Below the pieces are notes generated by a model that was not told the DNA's origin, did no database searches, and saw only the letters and a list, made by a program, of their open reading frames with translations. 64,000 nt of DNA from NCBI GenBank assembly GCA_934130595.1, contig CAKOYF010000002.1:116556-180555 (forward strand), read 5' to 3'. A program made the translations under genes and the position numbers. Positions 1-9,250 of this stretch are shown here, piece after piece. The DNA is from an uncultured Clostridia bacterium (GTDB lineage: Bacteria > Bacillota > Clostridia > TANB77 > CAG-465). Within the stretch, counting starts at the first letter, position 1, and each line of letters starts with the position of its first letter.

Positions 1-2
1 TT

Positions 3-1142
3 CAAAAAAGACAAAACTATGAAAAGCAACTTAAAGACTATGAATACCAACAAAAAGAAATAAAACGACTACAAAGCATAGCAGATAGATTTAGATATAA
101 GCCTACAAAGGCCAAAATGGCACTTTCTAAGCTAAAAAAGATTGAACAAATGAAATTAGTCAATGAGCCTAATAAATACGATTTAAATACGTTTTCAACT
201 AATTTTAAGATGAACGAAGAAAGTGGAAAGTTAGTAGTGACAGTTGAAAACTTAAAAATAGGTTATGATAAGCCTATAGCTGAAATTAGTTTTTCACTTT
301 ATAGAGGTCAAAAACTAGGAATAATTGGAGCAAATGGAAAAGGAAAATCTACATTATTAAAAACTTTAATAGGAAACCTACCTAAAATTAGTGGAAAATA
401 TGAATATGGATATCATGTAGACAAAGAATATTTTGATCAGCAAATGGAATTTGAGGACGCAAATAGAACAGTATTAGAAGAGTTTGAAAATGAATTTCCA
501 AAGCTTACTAATACTCAAGTAAGAGGTGCACTAGCTTCATTTATGTTTTATGGGGAAGATGTGGATAAACAAATTAGTTCTTTATCTGGTGGTGAAAAAG
601 TTAGATTACAACTATGTAAGATATTAAAAAAAGGACCAAATTTTTTACTTTTAGATGAGCCTACTAACCATATGGATATAATAGGAAAAGAAAGTCTTGA
701 AAATTTACTTAAAGCATATGAAGGAACAGTAATTGTTGTATCACATGATAGATATTTTATTAATAAAATAGCAGATTGTCTTTTGATATTTAAAGAAAAT
801 GGTGTTGAATATTTTGATGGTACATATGCAGAATATATTGAAAAAAATGAGAGTGAAGAAGAAAAAGTAGTATCAAAAGAACCAAAGGAAAAGAAGAAAA
901 ATACAGATTATTTAGAAAATAAAGAAAGAAACAGAGCTAAAAATAAAATAAAAAGAATAGAAAATGATATTGAAAATAAAGAAAAACAAATAAAAGAGAT
1001 ACAAGAAAAAATGACAAGTGATGAAATTTGCACTAACTATGTTAAATTAAATGAGCTTCAACAACAAATAAACTTGATTGAGCAAGAAATTGAACAGAAA
1101 ATGCAAGAGTGGGAAGAATTAAGCCAGTTTATAGAAGAATAA
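3..1142 (+). CDS. ABC-F family ATP-binding protein, 5' end outside window
   Basis: The frame is open from base 3, so the gene starts left of the window; 379 residues are visible. They cover the end of the interdomain arm (Gln/Lys-rich, about the first 50 residues) and the complete second ATPase domain: Walker A GANGKGKST near base 330, signature LSGGEK near 585, Walker B LLLDEPTNH near 645, and the VSHDRYF switch near 740. A Lys/Glu-rich predicted coiled coil forms the C-terminus. There are no membrane segments, as expected for ABC-F proteins, which act on the ribosome in the cytoplasm rather than in transport. The arm and C-terminal coil resemble the YdiF type, but the subfamily (housekeeping or antibiotic resistance) cannot be settled from half a gene. 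Confidence 0.93.
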   Translation, partial: QKRQNYEKQLKDYEYQQKEIKRLQSIADRFRYKPTKAKMALSKLKKIEQMKLVNEPNKYDLNTFSTNFKMNEESGKLVVTVENLKIGYDKPIAEISFSLYRGQKLGIIGANGKGKSTLLKTLIGNLPKISGKYEYGYHVDKEYFDQQMEFEDANRTVLEEFENEFPKLTNTQVRGALASFMFYGEDVDKQISSLSGGEKVRLQLCKILKKGPNFLLLDEPTNHMDIIGKESLENLLKAYEGTVIVVSHDRYFINKIADCLLIFKENGVEYFDGTYAEYIEKNESEEEKVVSKEPKEKKKNTDYLENKERNRAKNKIKRIENDIENKEKQIKEIQEKMTSDEICTNYVKLNELQQQINLIEQEIEQKMQEWEELSQFIEE

Positions 1143-1149
1143 AAAAAAT

Positions 1150-1194
1150 AAGGAAATTTTATGAATAAAATAAGGTTCATAAAGTTTCCTTTTT
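1150..1194. terminator. Bidirectional intrinsic terminator
   Basis: AAGGAAA...TTTATG pairs with CATAAA...TTTCCTT around a loop, with A-runs on the left and T-runs on the right. It sits between the convergent ABC-F gene and gerQ and can serve both. Confidence 0.75.
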
Positions 1195-1196
1195 AT

Positions 1197-1520
1197 TTAC
1201 ATACCTAATTGATATCCTGGCATATTGTTATATATAAAAGATTGATTAGATATAGTTACAAATTTAATTGAAAAAATATCACAGTAAAGTAAATTATTAT
1301 CTTGGACTGATCTTAATACAATGTAACTAGCTCCAACGTCTAGTAATATACCAATTCTATCTTGAAGTGTACAAGTTCCAATTAGAAATTCTACTTTCAA
1401 TAGTTTTCCTATATAATTTCTTAAAAAAGCTGGAGTATATATTGAATTAGTTAAAGTTTCTGGCATATTAGATGGAGTAGTTGTGTTATTATTTAATTGA
1501 GTATTTTGTTCGTTTTGCAT
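1197..1520 (-). CDS. gerQ: Spore coat protein GerQ-like
   Basis: A 107-residue protein. The Asn/Thr-rich N-terminal 35 residues are followed by a compact domain (FLRNYIGKLLKVEF ... RIGILLDVGASYIVL ... YCDIFSIKFVTI) that matches the general pattern of GerQ coat proteins, in which a short beta domain ends in an aromatic/acidic strand. GerQ is a spore-coat protein needed to place the cortex hydrolase CwlJ. The gene lies 14 bp downstream of a cwlJ-like gene on the same strand, the same neighbour relationship as in Bacillus, and this is the strongest support for the call. The start is fixed by AAAGGAG seven bases upstream. Expression in the mother cell during sporulation is inferred from the family. 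Confidence 0.75.
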   Translation of the reverse strand: MQNEQNTQLNNNTTTPSNMPETLTNSIYTPAFLRNYIGKLLKVEFLIGTCTLQDRIGILLDVGASYIVLRSVQDNNLLYCDIFSIKFVTISNQSFIYNNMPGYQLGM

Positions 1521-1534
1521 ATTAAATCTCCTTT

Positions 1535-1981
1535 CTATGTAGTTGAATAAATGCTTGTAGGTGAATAGAAACAGTGATTTATTATTCTGGTATGTAAGCT
1601 ACCAGTTCCATTATATGGAAATTCTTTTGGACATGTTGGTTTAAAAGGATTCATAAACCATAGGCAATTACCTACTTCATTTAGATTATTACCACTTAAT
1701 GCCCAGTCTGCAATATAGTAATGTATATCACTAGGGGACATATTATATATGTTTTGTGCATTATATGCTCCTTTTAATGTATCTGTTGCACAATTAAATT
1801 GCCCAGCTTGAAAAATTATATTTCTAATATTTCCTCCTTGAGATATTCTAAAATATTCACCTGTAGAGCTATTTACTCTATTCATTACTACAGAAGCAAC
1901 GGCTTTCATTCCATTTTCACCTTCTCCGCCAGCTTCGCACATTATTAATCTTGCTAAAAGTTCTCTTTCTGAAAAGCTCAT
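1535..1981 (-). CDS. cwlJ: Spore cortex-lytic cell wall hydrolase (SleB/CwlJ family)
   Basis: A single Hydrolase_2 (SleB/CwlJ) domain with no signal peptide or peptidoglycan-binding domain, which is the CwlJ rather than the SleB arrangement. Motifs include ARLIMCEAGGEGENG with the catalytic Glu, VASVVMNRV, a GQFNC segment in place of the usual QPHAFE, and a C-terminal HCFYSPT. An upstream in-frame ATG at 2053 would add a Lys/Tyr-rich stretch; I chose 1981 because AGGTGA lies 6 bp before it and the 148-aa product matches CwlJ length (about 140 aa). It degrades cortex peptidoglycan during germination. It is transcribed with gerQ and divergently from the amylase-like gene. Confidence 0.9.
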   Translation of the reverse strand: MSFSERELLARLIMCEAGGEGENGMKAVASVVMNRVNSSTGEYFRISQGGNIRNIIFQAGQFNCATDTLKGAYNAQNIYNMSPSDIHYYIADWALSGNNLNEVGNCLWFMNPFKPTCPKEFPYNGTGSLHTRIINHCFYSPTSIYSTT

Positions 1982-2080
1982 ATTATCACCTACTATATAT
2001 TTTATATTATGATAATATCTGAAAATTGTTAAAATTTTTTTCGACAAAAACAATTAAATTTCTATATTTTAAATATTTTA

Positions 2081-2109
2081 TTGACATTTAAAACTTGGTG
2101 TGGTAAATA
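2081..2109 (+). promoter_or_regulatory. SigA-type promoter for the GH13 gene
   Basis: TTGACA at 2081-2086 and TAAATA at 2104-2109 with a 17-bp spacer, 60 bp before the GH13 start. The leader between them contains a TAAAATAATTATTTTA palindrome. Confidence 0.7.
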
Positions 2110-2169
2110 TATTGAAGGCCAATAGTTGTTTGATGGCTAAAATAATTATTTTAGTTAGGAGGAAAAAAG

Positions 2170-4026
2170 ATGATTAATGAAATCTATTGTAGCCTGGATC
2201 CTAAATGTAAGGATCCAATTGGACCAGCAAAGGAGAAAACGAAAGTTGATTTTCGTATACGGTTAGATAAGACAAGTGTTGTTGAAAATCCAAAGCTTGT
2301 TATATTTAGAATAGACAAGTGGGATGAGAGAAAGGAAGTAGATCTTGAGTTTTCGGATGCTTCTATGAATAACAACTACTATTCTTGTTCGTATACTCCA
2401 GACGTAGCAGATGTCTACTACTATTATTTCACGCTTTCAATTAACGGAAAGTATGTGGAAATTAGAAAAGACAGATTTTCCAGATCTTGCTTTGGCGGAA
2501 AGGAAAATGAGTGTTTCCAGCTTACGGTATTTACTAAGGATATTTCTGTTCCTGACTTTATGAAAGGAGCAATTTTTTACCAGATTTTTCCTGATAGATT
2601 TTGCAACTCAGGACAGCCAAAGGAAAATGTCCCTACTGACAGAAAAATCCATGGTGACTGGTATGAAAATCCGAATTATTTACCAAATGAGAATGGGCTT
2701 ATCTTAAATGATGACTATTTCGGAGGAGATTTAAAAGGAATAACTCAGAAGTTAGACTATATTTCTTCTTTAGGAGTGTCAATTATTTACCTTAACCCAA
2801 TTTTTGAGGCACATTCGAACCATCGTTATAACACGGCAGATTACTTAAAAATCGATCCGTTACTTGGAAAAGAAGAAGACTTTGAAGAACTTTGTAAAGA
2901 AGCAAAGGCAAGAGGAATCAGGATTATTCTTGATGGTGTATTTAACCATACAGGCTCGGACAGCGTGTATTTTAACAAAGAAAGAAGATACGCTACTGTT
3001 GGAGCATATTCAAGTAAAGATAGTCCGTATTACAACTGGTATTGTTTCTTTAACTATCCAAACGGATATGATTCTTGGTGGGGATTTGATACTCTTCCTA
3101 AGGTCAACAAAAATTCTGAAGAGGCAATTGAGTTTTTCTGCAACGTTGTGAAAAAATGGATTAGACTTGGAGCATCTGGTTTTAGATTCGATGTTGTAGA
3201 TGAGTTAACAAACTACATGCTCTATAGACTCTCTAAGTCTATTAAGGAAGAAAGAGTATTTGATTCTCAGCCATCTGTAATTGGAGAAGTATGGGAAGAT
3301 GTATCTACTAAAGAGGCATATGGTGAAAGAAAGCACTATTTTACAGAGAATACTCTCGATAGTGCAATGAACTATGTGTATAAAGATGCATTGTTTTACT
3401 ACTTTGAAAACAAAGATGCTGAAGCATTGCTTGATACTATCATCCGTACTATTGAGAATTATCCAAAAGATAACCTCGATGCAATGATGAATATGATATC
3501 TGGCCATGATATTGAACGAGCTATTACTCGTCTTGCAAAAGGCGCAGCAGGAGGTCGGGATAGATATTGGCAGGCAATGAATGATTACATGGATCCGTCT
3601 ATGTATGAAAGAGCAAAGAATATGCTTAAGCAGATGGCAATCATTGAGTATTTCTTACCTGGTAATCCTTGTTTGTACTATGGTGATGAAGCAGGAGTTT
3701 ATGGATTTAAAGATCCACACAACCGTAAGACATACCCTTGGGGTAGAGAGGATAAAGAGCTTATCCAGTTTTTCCAGAAACTTGGAGGAATCAGAAAAGA
3801 AAATGCATTCTTAAAGGATGCTGGGTTCTTACCTCTTATCTTTCACGGTGGACTTTGCACATTTGCACGAAATTCACTTACAGATGATCAGAAGATCTAT
3901 GTTGGTGTAAACCTTACAGATAAACCGTTCGATATGAGCTTTGTAAAAGCAGATCAGGTGCTGTACAGTAGTGGTCCTCAGCTTGTTAAAAAACTTGCTC
4001 CAAATGGCTCAATCATTTTGAAGTAA
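2170..4026 (+). CDS. GH13 glycosidase (neopullulanase/cyclomaltodextrinase-like)
   Basis: 618 residues without a signal peptide, so probably cytoplasmic. An N-terminal beta-sandwich-like region (about 1-125) precedes the TIM barrel. Barrel motifs are FYQIFPDRF, GVFNHTG, GFRFDVVDE (nucleophile D341), IGEVWED (acid/base E373) and SGHDIER (D447), the complete GH13 triad. This layout is typical of enzymes that open cyclodextrins or cut maltodextrins and pullulan; the exact substrate cannot be read from sequence. Codon use differs from its neighbours, with many CTT, CAG, AAG, ATC, CCG and TCC codons, whereas adjacent genes favour TTA, CAA, AAA, ATA. The gene has its own promoter and terminator and no sugar operon around it, consistent with acquisition. 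Confidence 0.93.
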   Translation: MINEIYCSLDPKCKDPIGPAKEKTKVDFRIRLDKTSVVENPKLVIFRIDKWDERKEVDLEFSDASMNNNYYSCSYTPDVADVYYYYFTLSINGKYVEIRKDRFSRSCFGGKENECFQLTVFTKDISVPDFMKGAIFYQIFPDRFCNSGQPKENVPTDRKIHGDWYENPNYLPNENGLILNDDYFGGDLKGITQKLDYISSLGVSIIYLNPIFEAHSNHRYNTADYLKIDPLLGKEEDFEELCKEAKARGIRIILDGVFNHTGSDSVYFNKERRYATVGAYSSKDSPYYNWYCFFNYPNGYDSWWGFDTLPKVNKNSEEAIEFFCNVVKKWIRLGASGFRFDVVDELTNYMLYRLSKSIKEERVFDSQPSVIGEVWEDVSTKEAYGERKHYFTENTLDSAMNYVYKDALFYYFENKDAEALLDTIIRTIENYPKDNLDAMMNMISGHDIERAITRLAKGAAGGRDRYWQAMNDYMDPSMYERAKNMLKQMAIIEYFLPGNPCLYYGDEAGVYGFKDPHNRKTYPWGREDKELIQFFQKLGGIRKENAFLKDAGFLPLIFHGGLCTFARNSLTDDQKIYVGVNLTDKPFDMSFVKADQVLYSSGPQLVKKLAPNGSIILK

Positions 4027-4033
4027 TTCTTTT

Positions 4034-4067
4034 AGCGCACTATAAGATAATTATGGTGCGCTTTTTC
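4034..4067 (+). terminator. Intrinsic terminator of the GH13 gene
   Basis: Perfect stem AGCGCAC/GTGCGCT extended by A-T pairs, followed by TTTTTC, 8 bp after the stop codon. Confidence 0.85.
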
Positions 4068-4135
4068 TATGTAATTTAAGTAGAAAAAAATTATTTTTAT
4101 GATATAATATTAGCATATAAGATAAGGAGTAAGTT

Positions 4136-4621
4136 ATGAAAAATAGAGAATATATAGAATATACGTATAAACATAGAAAAATAGTAATATATTTAGCAAA
4201 TAAATATGTTAAAGAAAATAAAGAAGAAACTATGAATCAAATAGAGTTTCATGATTTAGATAAATTGTATATGTATTTGTTTTATAATAAAAAAGACGTT
4301 TCAAATGTACACAGACAATTATCATCTCATCATGATAATTCAATAGAAAAAACTGATGCAGATTATGTTGAAATGGTATTAGATTGGGAAAGTGCAAGAT
4401 ATACTAAACCAGACAAGCCATTAAATGCTTATGATACATTATATAAGTATTATCCTGAAATGGAAGAAAAGATTTTACCAATATTAAAAAAATTTAAAAT
4501 AGATAAATCTGACTTACCTATGGAAGAAGATGTATTAGAATATGCAAAAAGTCTTTCAAATACAAAAATTGATGATATAAAAGAAGAACTAAAACATTAT
4601 ATTGATGTATTGTGTATGTAA
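4136..4621 (+). CDS. DUF5662-like protein of unknown function
   Basis: 161 residues, soluble and mostly helical, with conserved-looking His/Asp clusters: FHDLDKLYMY, HRQLSSHHDN and YVEMVLDWESAR. The order HD-K, then HxxxxxHHxN, then EMxxDW resembles the DUF5662 family, whose histidine pattern suggests an HD-like metal site, but no activity is established. The start follows AAGGAG by 7 bp. It is a single-gene unit with a terminator on each side, so context gives no clue to its role. Confidence 0.75.
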   Translation: MKNREYIEYTYKHRKIVIYLANKYVKENKEETMNQIEFHDLDKLYMYLFYNKKDVSNVHRQLSSHHDNSIEKTDADYVEMVLDWESARYTKPDKPLNAYDTLYKYYPEMEEKILPILKKFKIDKSDLPMEEDVLEYAKSLSNTKIDDIKEELKHYIDVLCM

Positions 4622-4627
4622 TTAAAA

Positions 4628-4668
4628 AAGAAGTAATAACTAAGAAAGTTATTATTTCTTTTTTTTAT
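4628..4668 (+). terminator. Intrinsic terminator
   Basis: Fourteen-base stem AAGAAGTAATAACT / AGTTATTATTTCTT followed by a run of T. Confidence 0.8.
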
Positions 4669-4753
4669 ATGTGAAATTTATATGTATATATATCATTTTA
4701 CTGGAAAAAAGATAAAATTTGTATAATAATATAAATAGTGAGAGGATGTACAT

Positions 4754-7375
4754 ATGATAAAGAAATTAAATTTATATAAAAAGAATGAAAATACTAAAAA
4801 CATAGATAATGAACTGTTTGAAAAGTATAAAGAAATATCCAAGTTAGAAAAAGAAGATATAATTCAAAAATATAAAACTAGTTTAACTGGATTATCTAGT
4901 AACGAAAGCCAAGAAAGATTAGAAAAAAATGGACTTAATGAAGTAGTTAAAAACAAAAAGAGAAGCTGGATTTATTTTATGATTAATTCATTTAAGGATA
5001 AATTTGTTTTAATCTTGATAGTACTAGCAATTATTAATTTTATTTTATCAGATAAACTGGGCTCAATAATAATAGTAGCTATAGCAATAGTAAGTTCACT
5101 TATTAGATTTTTTCAAGATTATTCAACGTACAAATTTAATCAGAAATTAAAGTCTAAAATATACACTACAACTACAGTACTAAGAAATGGAAAAGAAAAA
5201 GAGATAAAAATTCAAGATGTTGTAGATGGAGATATCATTAAATTAAATGCAGGATCAATAATTCCAGCAGATGTAATGCTAATAGAAAGCAAGGATTTGT
5301 TCTTAAATCAAGCAATATTTACTGGTGAGAGCATACAAGTAGAAAAATACTCTAAATATATGGATTCAAATGCTATTTTTGATATTAGTAATGTATGTTT
5401 AATGGGATCAAGTGTAGTAAGTGGTAGTGGAACTGCTGTTGTAATAAATACTGGATTTAATACGTATTTAGGAAAAATAAGTAAAGAAATAGAAGTAAAA
5501 AAAGAACCTACTAATTTTGAAAAAGGAATGAATAATATTACTAAACTATTAATTAAATATATGATAGTTGTTTCGGTTGCAGTATTTATTATTTATTCAG
5601 TTATAAGACATGACTTTTTAGAAGCAATACTATTTTCACTTTCAGTAGCTGTTGGAATAACACCAAGTATGCTACCAATGATTGTTAATGTTAATCTTAC
5701 TAAAGGTAGTAAAAGTTTGGCTAAAAAGAAAACTTTAGTAAAAAATATACAGTCTATACAAAACTTAGGTGCAATAGATATATTGTGTACAGATAAAACA
5801 GGAACATTAACTCAAGATAAAATAACATTGCAAAAATATATAAATGTACTTGGAAATGAAGATATGAATGTTTTAAAATATGCATATTTGAATAGTTACT
5901 ATGGTACTGGAATTAAAAATTTGGTTGATAGAGCAATACTGGAATTTGGAAATAAAAACAAAGTAAAAGATAATCTTAAAGAATACGAAAAAGTAGATGA
6001 AATTCCTTTTGATTATGTTAGAAAAAGAATGAGTATAGTTGTAAAGTCTGGAGATGACTATACAATGATTACTAAAGGTGCTTTAGAAGAAGTATTAAAA
6101 TGCTGTTCAACCGTTAAATATAGAGAAGACGTAATGGAAATAAGCCAAGACATGATTGAAAAAATCGAAAAAAATGCTAATGAACTAGCTAGCTCTGGTA
6201 TGCAGGTTATAGCACTTGCAAGTAAGAAAGAATATAGTGGAGCAAATGTATTTAATTCAAGTGATGAAAAAAATATGACTTTTATTGGCTATGTAGCATT
6301 TTTAGATCCACCTAAAAAAGAAGTTAAAAAAACTCTAACAGATTTAAGCAAAATAGGTGTAAAGACTAAAATATTAACAGGAGATAATGCATATGCAACT
6401 AAGAATATATGCAATATAGTTGGCTTGAAATCAGATAATATAGTAATTGGTACACAACTAGATAAAATGTCAGATGAGGAATTATCTAAAGTAGTAGAAG
6501 AAGTAGATGTGTTTGCTAGATTAAATCCTCTTCAAAAAGAAAGAGTAGTTAATATGTATAAATCCAATGGACACGTAGTAGGATACATGGGAGATGGAGT
6601 TAATGATTCGCCTTCACTTCATGTGGCAGATGTTGGAATTTGTGTAGATAGTGCAACAGATATTGCTAAAGAGGCAAGTGATATTATATTGCTAGAAAAG
6701 AGTCTTAAAGTTATATATGATGGTGTTGTTGAAGGAAGAAAAGTATATGGAAATATTATAAAATACATGAAAATGGCATTAAGCTCAGATTTTGGTGATG
6801 TATTTAGTATATTGATTGCAAGTATATTCTTACCATTTCTACCATTGTTACCAATTCAAATGTTAATACAAGATTTTCTATATGATATATCTCAAATAGC
6901 AATACCATATGATGATGTAGATAAAGAATTTATAGAAAAACCTAGAAAATGGAATACTAAAGGACTTGGAAAATTTATGAATGTTATGGGAATAACTAGT
7001 TCAATAACAGATGTCATTGCATTTGCAGTATTTTGGTTTGTATTTGGATATAATAGTGTGGAAAATCAAGCATACTTCCAAACAGCTTGGTTCGTTGAGT
7101 GCCTAATAAGTGAAACAATGATAATCCATTATATTAGAACAGCTAAAATACCATTTATTCAATCTAGAGCAAATAAGTTATTAACAATATCAACAATAAT
7201 AACAATATTAGGAACAATAGTTACACCAATTCTATTGCATAATATTAGTAGTTTTAATTTTGTTATATTACCAGTTAAATACTATGTATTTGTAGCATTA
7301 CTACTTGTTATATATACAATATTAGTTGAGATTATAAAGAGAATTTATATAAAAAAATATGGAGAATGGTTATAA
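4754..7375 (+). CDS. mgtA: Magnesium-translocating P-type ATPase (P3B)
   Basis: 873 residues, close to the usual ~900 of MgtA/MgtB. Seen in order: a short cytoplasmic N-terminus, the TGES actuator motif, DKTGTLT with phosphorylated D347, TGDNAYATK, GDGVNDSP hinge, and a C-terminal membrane block. The MgtA-specific stretch around SSDFGDVFS ... FLPFLPLLPIQMLIQ ... PRKWN distinguishes it from calcium pumps. The family imports Mg2+ at the cytoplasmic membrane using ATP. Only 130 bp separate it from the upstream gene and I see no M-box riboswitch there. It may be co-transcribed with the following anchored protein, which starts 34 bp after its stop. Confidence 0.93.
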   Translation: MIKKLNLYKKNENTKNIDNELFEKYKEISKLEKEDIIQKYKTSLTGLSSNESQERLEKNGLNEVVKNKKRSWIYFMINSFKDKFVLILIVLAIINFILSDKLGSIIIVAIAIVSSLIRFFQDYSTYKFNQKLKSKIYTTTTVLRNGKEKEIKIQDVVDGDIIKLNAGSIIPADVMLIESKDLFLNQAIFTGESIQVEKYSKYMDSNAIFDISNVCLMGSSVVSGSGTAVVINTGFNTYLGKISKEIEVKKEPTNFEKGMNNITKLLIKYMIVVSVAVFIIYSVIRHDFLEAILFSLSVAVGITPSMLPMIVNVNLTKGSKSLAKKKTLVKNIQSIQNLGAIDILCTDKTGTLTQDKITLQKYINVLGNEDMNVLKYAYLNSYYGTGIKNLVDRAILEFGNKNKVKDNLKEYEKVDEIPFDYVRKRMSIVVKSGDDYTMITKGALEEVLKCCSTVKYREDVMEISQDMIEKIEKNANELASSGMQVIALASKKEYSGANVFNSSDEKNMTFIGYVAFLDPPKKEVKKTLTDLSKIGVKTKILTGDNAYATKNICNIVGLKSDNIVIGTQLDKMSDEELSKVVEEVDVFARLNPLQKERVVNMYKSNGHVVGYMGDGVNDSPSLHVADVGICVDSATDIAKEASDIILLEKSLKVIYDGVVEGRKVYGNIIKYMKMALSSDFGDVFSILIASIFLPFLPLLPIQMLIQDFLYDISQIAIPYDDVDKEFIEKPRKWNTKGLGKFMNVMGITSSITDVIAFAVFWFVFGYNSVENQAYFQTAWFVECLISETMIIHYIRTAKIPFIQSRANKLLTISTIITILGTIVTPILLHNISSFNFVILPVKYYVFVALLLVIYTILVEIIKRIYIKKYGEWL

Positions 7376-7409
7376 AAAAATATATTTTTTTAGATAAGGA
7401 GAAAATTCA

Positions 7410-8006
7410 ATGAAAAGTAAGAGAAGCATATTAATAGTTATATTTATAATTATATTAGCAGTAATATCTTCTGTTTTGGCATATTATATTTTTAAAAATA
7501 ATACTAAAAGTATAAATAGCACTGAAGATAAAACAATAGAGCAAAATAATAATGAAATAATAGTAAATGAAGCAGATATAGCAAATACTAAAATAGTAAA
7601 ACAATATGATGAAATGTTACCAGGCCAGGATTATTATGCTGTAATAGATTTAGATGGAGATGGAAAAGTAGAACTTATTACATATAAAGAGGAATATTCT
7701 ACAACACAAATATCAGCTGTGTATACATTATACAAATACGTTGATGGAAATGTAATTGAATTAGGAAAGATCGAAGGAAGAAAAGAAGATAATGCATTAT
7801 ATAAAATGAATGACAATACACTATTAACTGTTTATGGACATATGGGATATGAAATAAGTACTGTATATAAAATTGAAAAAGAAAAACTAGTACAAATAAG
7901 TTCTAAAGAAAGAGATGTACAAATGGATGAAAATTATACAACAGGGGATGAACTAATTAGTTTTGATCTTACAGCAAATAAAAATCAAATAGAAAAATAT
8001 AAATAG
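7410..8006 (+). CDS. Membrane-anchored secreted protein, unknown
   Basis: 198 residues. One hydrophobic segment at about 6-28 acts as signal anchor and the rest is extracellular. The segment YYAVIDLDGDGKVELI has the Asp/Gly spacing of calcium-loop repeats (FG-GAP/EF-like), and the rest is beta-rich. AAGGAG precedes the ATG by 7 bp. It directly follows the Mg2+ pump with no terminator between, so a shared transcript is likely, but a shared function is not shown. Confidence 0.75.
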   Translation: MKSKRSILIVIFIIILAVISSVLAYYIFKNNTKSINSTEDKTIEQNNNEIIVNEADIANTKIVKQYDEMLPGQDYYAVIDLDGDGKVELITYKEEYSTTQISAVYTLYKYVDGNVIELGKIEGRKEDNALYKMNDNTLLTVYGHMGYEISTVYKIEKEKLVQISSKERDVQMDENYTTGDELISFDLTANKNQIEKYK

Positions 8007-8104
8007 TCAAGCAAGAATAAAGTGTATTTTTACATAAAAGTGTGATATAATACAATACATCTATTAAATAGATAACCAAATAAATAATTTTAGAGGTGAT
8101 TAAT

Positions 8105-8905
8105 ATGAATAATGTGAAAGTAGATTATATTTCAGATCTTCATCTTTGTTTTTATTTAAAGGCTGGAGAAAATGGATTTGATAAAAGAGAATTAAAGCAA
8201 TTTGTGGATGAAAAGATTTTACCTAAAGTAAATGGTGAAATCTTAGTAGTAGCTGGAGATATCTGTGAATTTTCAGATTCGGTTGTTGATTTTTTGAATT
8301 TCTGTTCAGACTATTATAACATGGTGTATTTTGTTGCAGGAAATCATGAGTATTACTTGTCTAGATTAATGTTTAGAACAATGTATGAAACTTATAATGC
8401 AGATAGTATCAAAAAATTGAAAGATATTAAAGAAAAAATATCTCAAAATCCAAAATTAGTATTTTTAGATAGTTCAAATGGAGGAGTAAGCGAGTATAGT
8501 GGATTTAAAATTGCAGGGGACACTTTATGGTATTTACCAAGTGGAATATCTGATTGGGCTTTTTACTACTTAGATTCTAATGACTCAAGACTAATACTTA
8601 TTGAAGATACAAAAAAAGAAAAAATAGAGAAACTTCATGAAAGTAGTATGCTATGGTACGAGAGATTAGGCAATGATACGGACCTTATAGTAACTCACAC
8701 TCCACCACTAAAAATAAAAGGATTAAAAGAAAGAAATAATAGCTGTTACTATACAAAATTAAATGAGTTTAAAGCTAAAACTTGGATCTATGGTCATAAT
8801 CATGAAACAGCAGATTTTACTTTAAATGGGACACATTTTTATTCTAATCCATGGGGATATAAATCTAAAGACTTTCCAGTAAAAACTTTGACATTAAAAA
8901 AATAG
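8105..8905 (+). CDS. Calcineurin-like metallophosphoesterase
   Basis: About 266 residues with the metallophosphoesterase signature in order: DYISDLHLCF, VVAGDICEF, FVAGNHEYYL, VTHTPPL and IYGHNHETADF, which supply the two-metal Asp/His/Asn ligands. Cytoplasmic, with no signal peptide. The substrate (nucleotide, phosphoprotein or other phosphoester) is not predictable. The start was placed at 8105, behind GAGGTGA; an in-frame GTG at 8096 overlaps that ribosome binding site and is unlikely. Confidence 0.9.
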   Translation: MNNVKVDYISDLHLCFYLKAGENGFDKRELKQFVDEKILPKVNGEILVVAGDICEFSDSVVDFLNFCSDYYNMVYFVAGNHEYYLSRLMFRTMYETYNADSIKKLKDIKEKISQNPKLVFLDSSNGGVSEYSGFKIAGDTLWYLPSGISDWAFYYLDSNDSRLILIEDTKKEKIEKLHESSMLWYERLGNDTDLIVTHTPPLKIKGLKERNNSCYYTKLNEFKAKTWIYGHNHETADFTLNGTHFYSNPWGYKSKDFPVKTLTLKK

Positions 8906-8910
8906 CTAAA

Positions 8911-8970
8911 TAAAAAAAGCACCCATCATATAACTAGAATTTAGTTTATATGGTGAGTGCATATTTTTTT
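8911..8970. terminator. Bidirectional terminator between convergent genes
   Basis: An imperfect hairpin GCACCCATCATATAA / TTATATGGTGAGTGC with A-run and T-run on either side. It ends both the phosphoesterase transcript and the opposite two-gene operon. Confidence 0.75.
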
Positions 8971-9250
8971 ATAAATTATTATCTTTAAGCATTTTTTCAA
9001 GTCCAGCCCTTTGAGTAGAATTTACAAAATATGATAGAAATAAAGATACTAAAATTGAATTTGCTTCCCTAGACAAGTTATATTTTTCAATTGGAATTCT
9101 TGGATCTATTATAAAATCATAATCTTTATCTTTATTCTCTTCATAGAAATCTAATTTTTCTTTAGGAATTTTAACTTTTTCTTCAGGTGCAAGATGATTA
9201 ATTACTTCAAGTACTTCTACATAAGCACGTTTATATTTTAAGTCTATCAT
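8969..9250 (-). CDS. Small protein of unknown function, operon partner
   Basis: 93 residues, charged, helical, with no membrane segment and no recognised motif. Its ATG overlaps the stop of the upstream 822-residue gene (ATGA-type 4-bp overlap), so the two are translationally coupled and probably work together. Not recognised. Confidence 0.75.
   Translation of the reverse strand: MIDLKYKRAYVEVLEVINHLAPEEKVKIPKEKLDFYEENKDKDYDFIIDPRIPIEKYNLSREANSILVSLFLSYFVNSTQRAGLEKMLKDNNL

Noticed and set aside
4669..4753. Possible M-box Mg2+ riboswitch before mgtA
   Set aside because: Only about 85 bp remain between the terminator and the start codon, too short for an M-box, and no conserved elements are visible.
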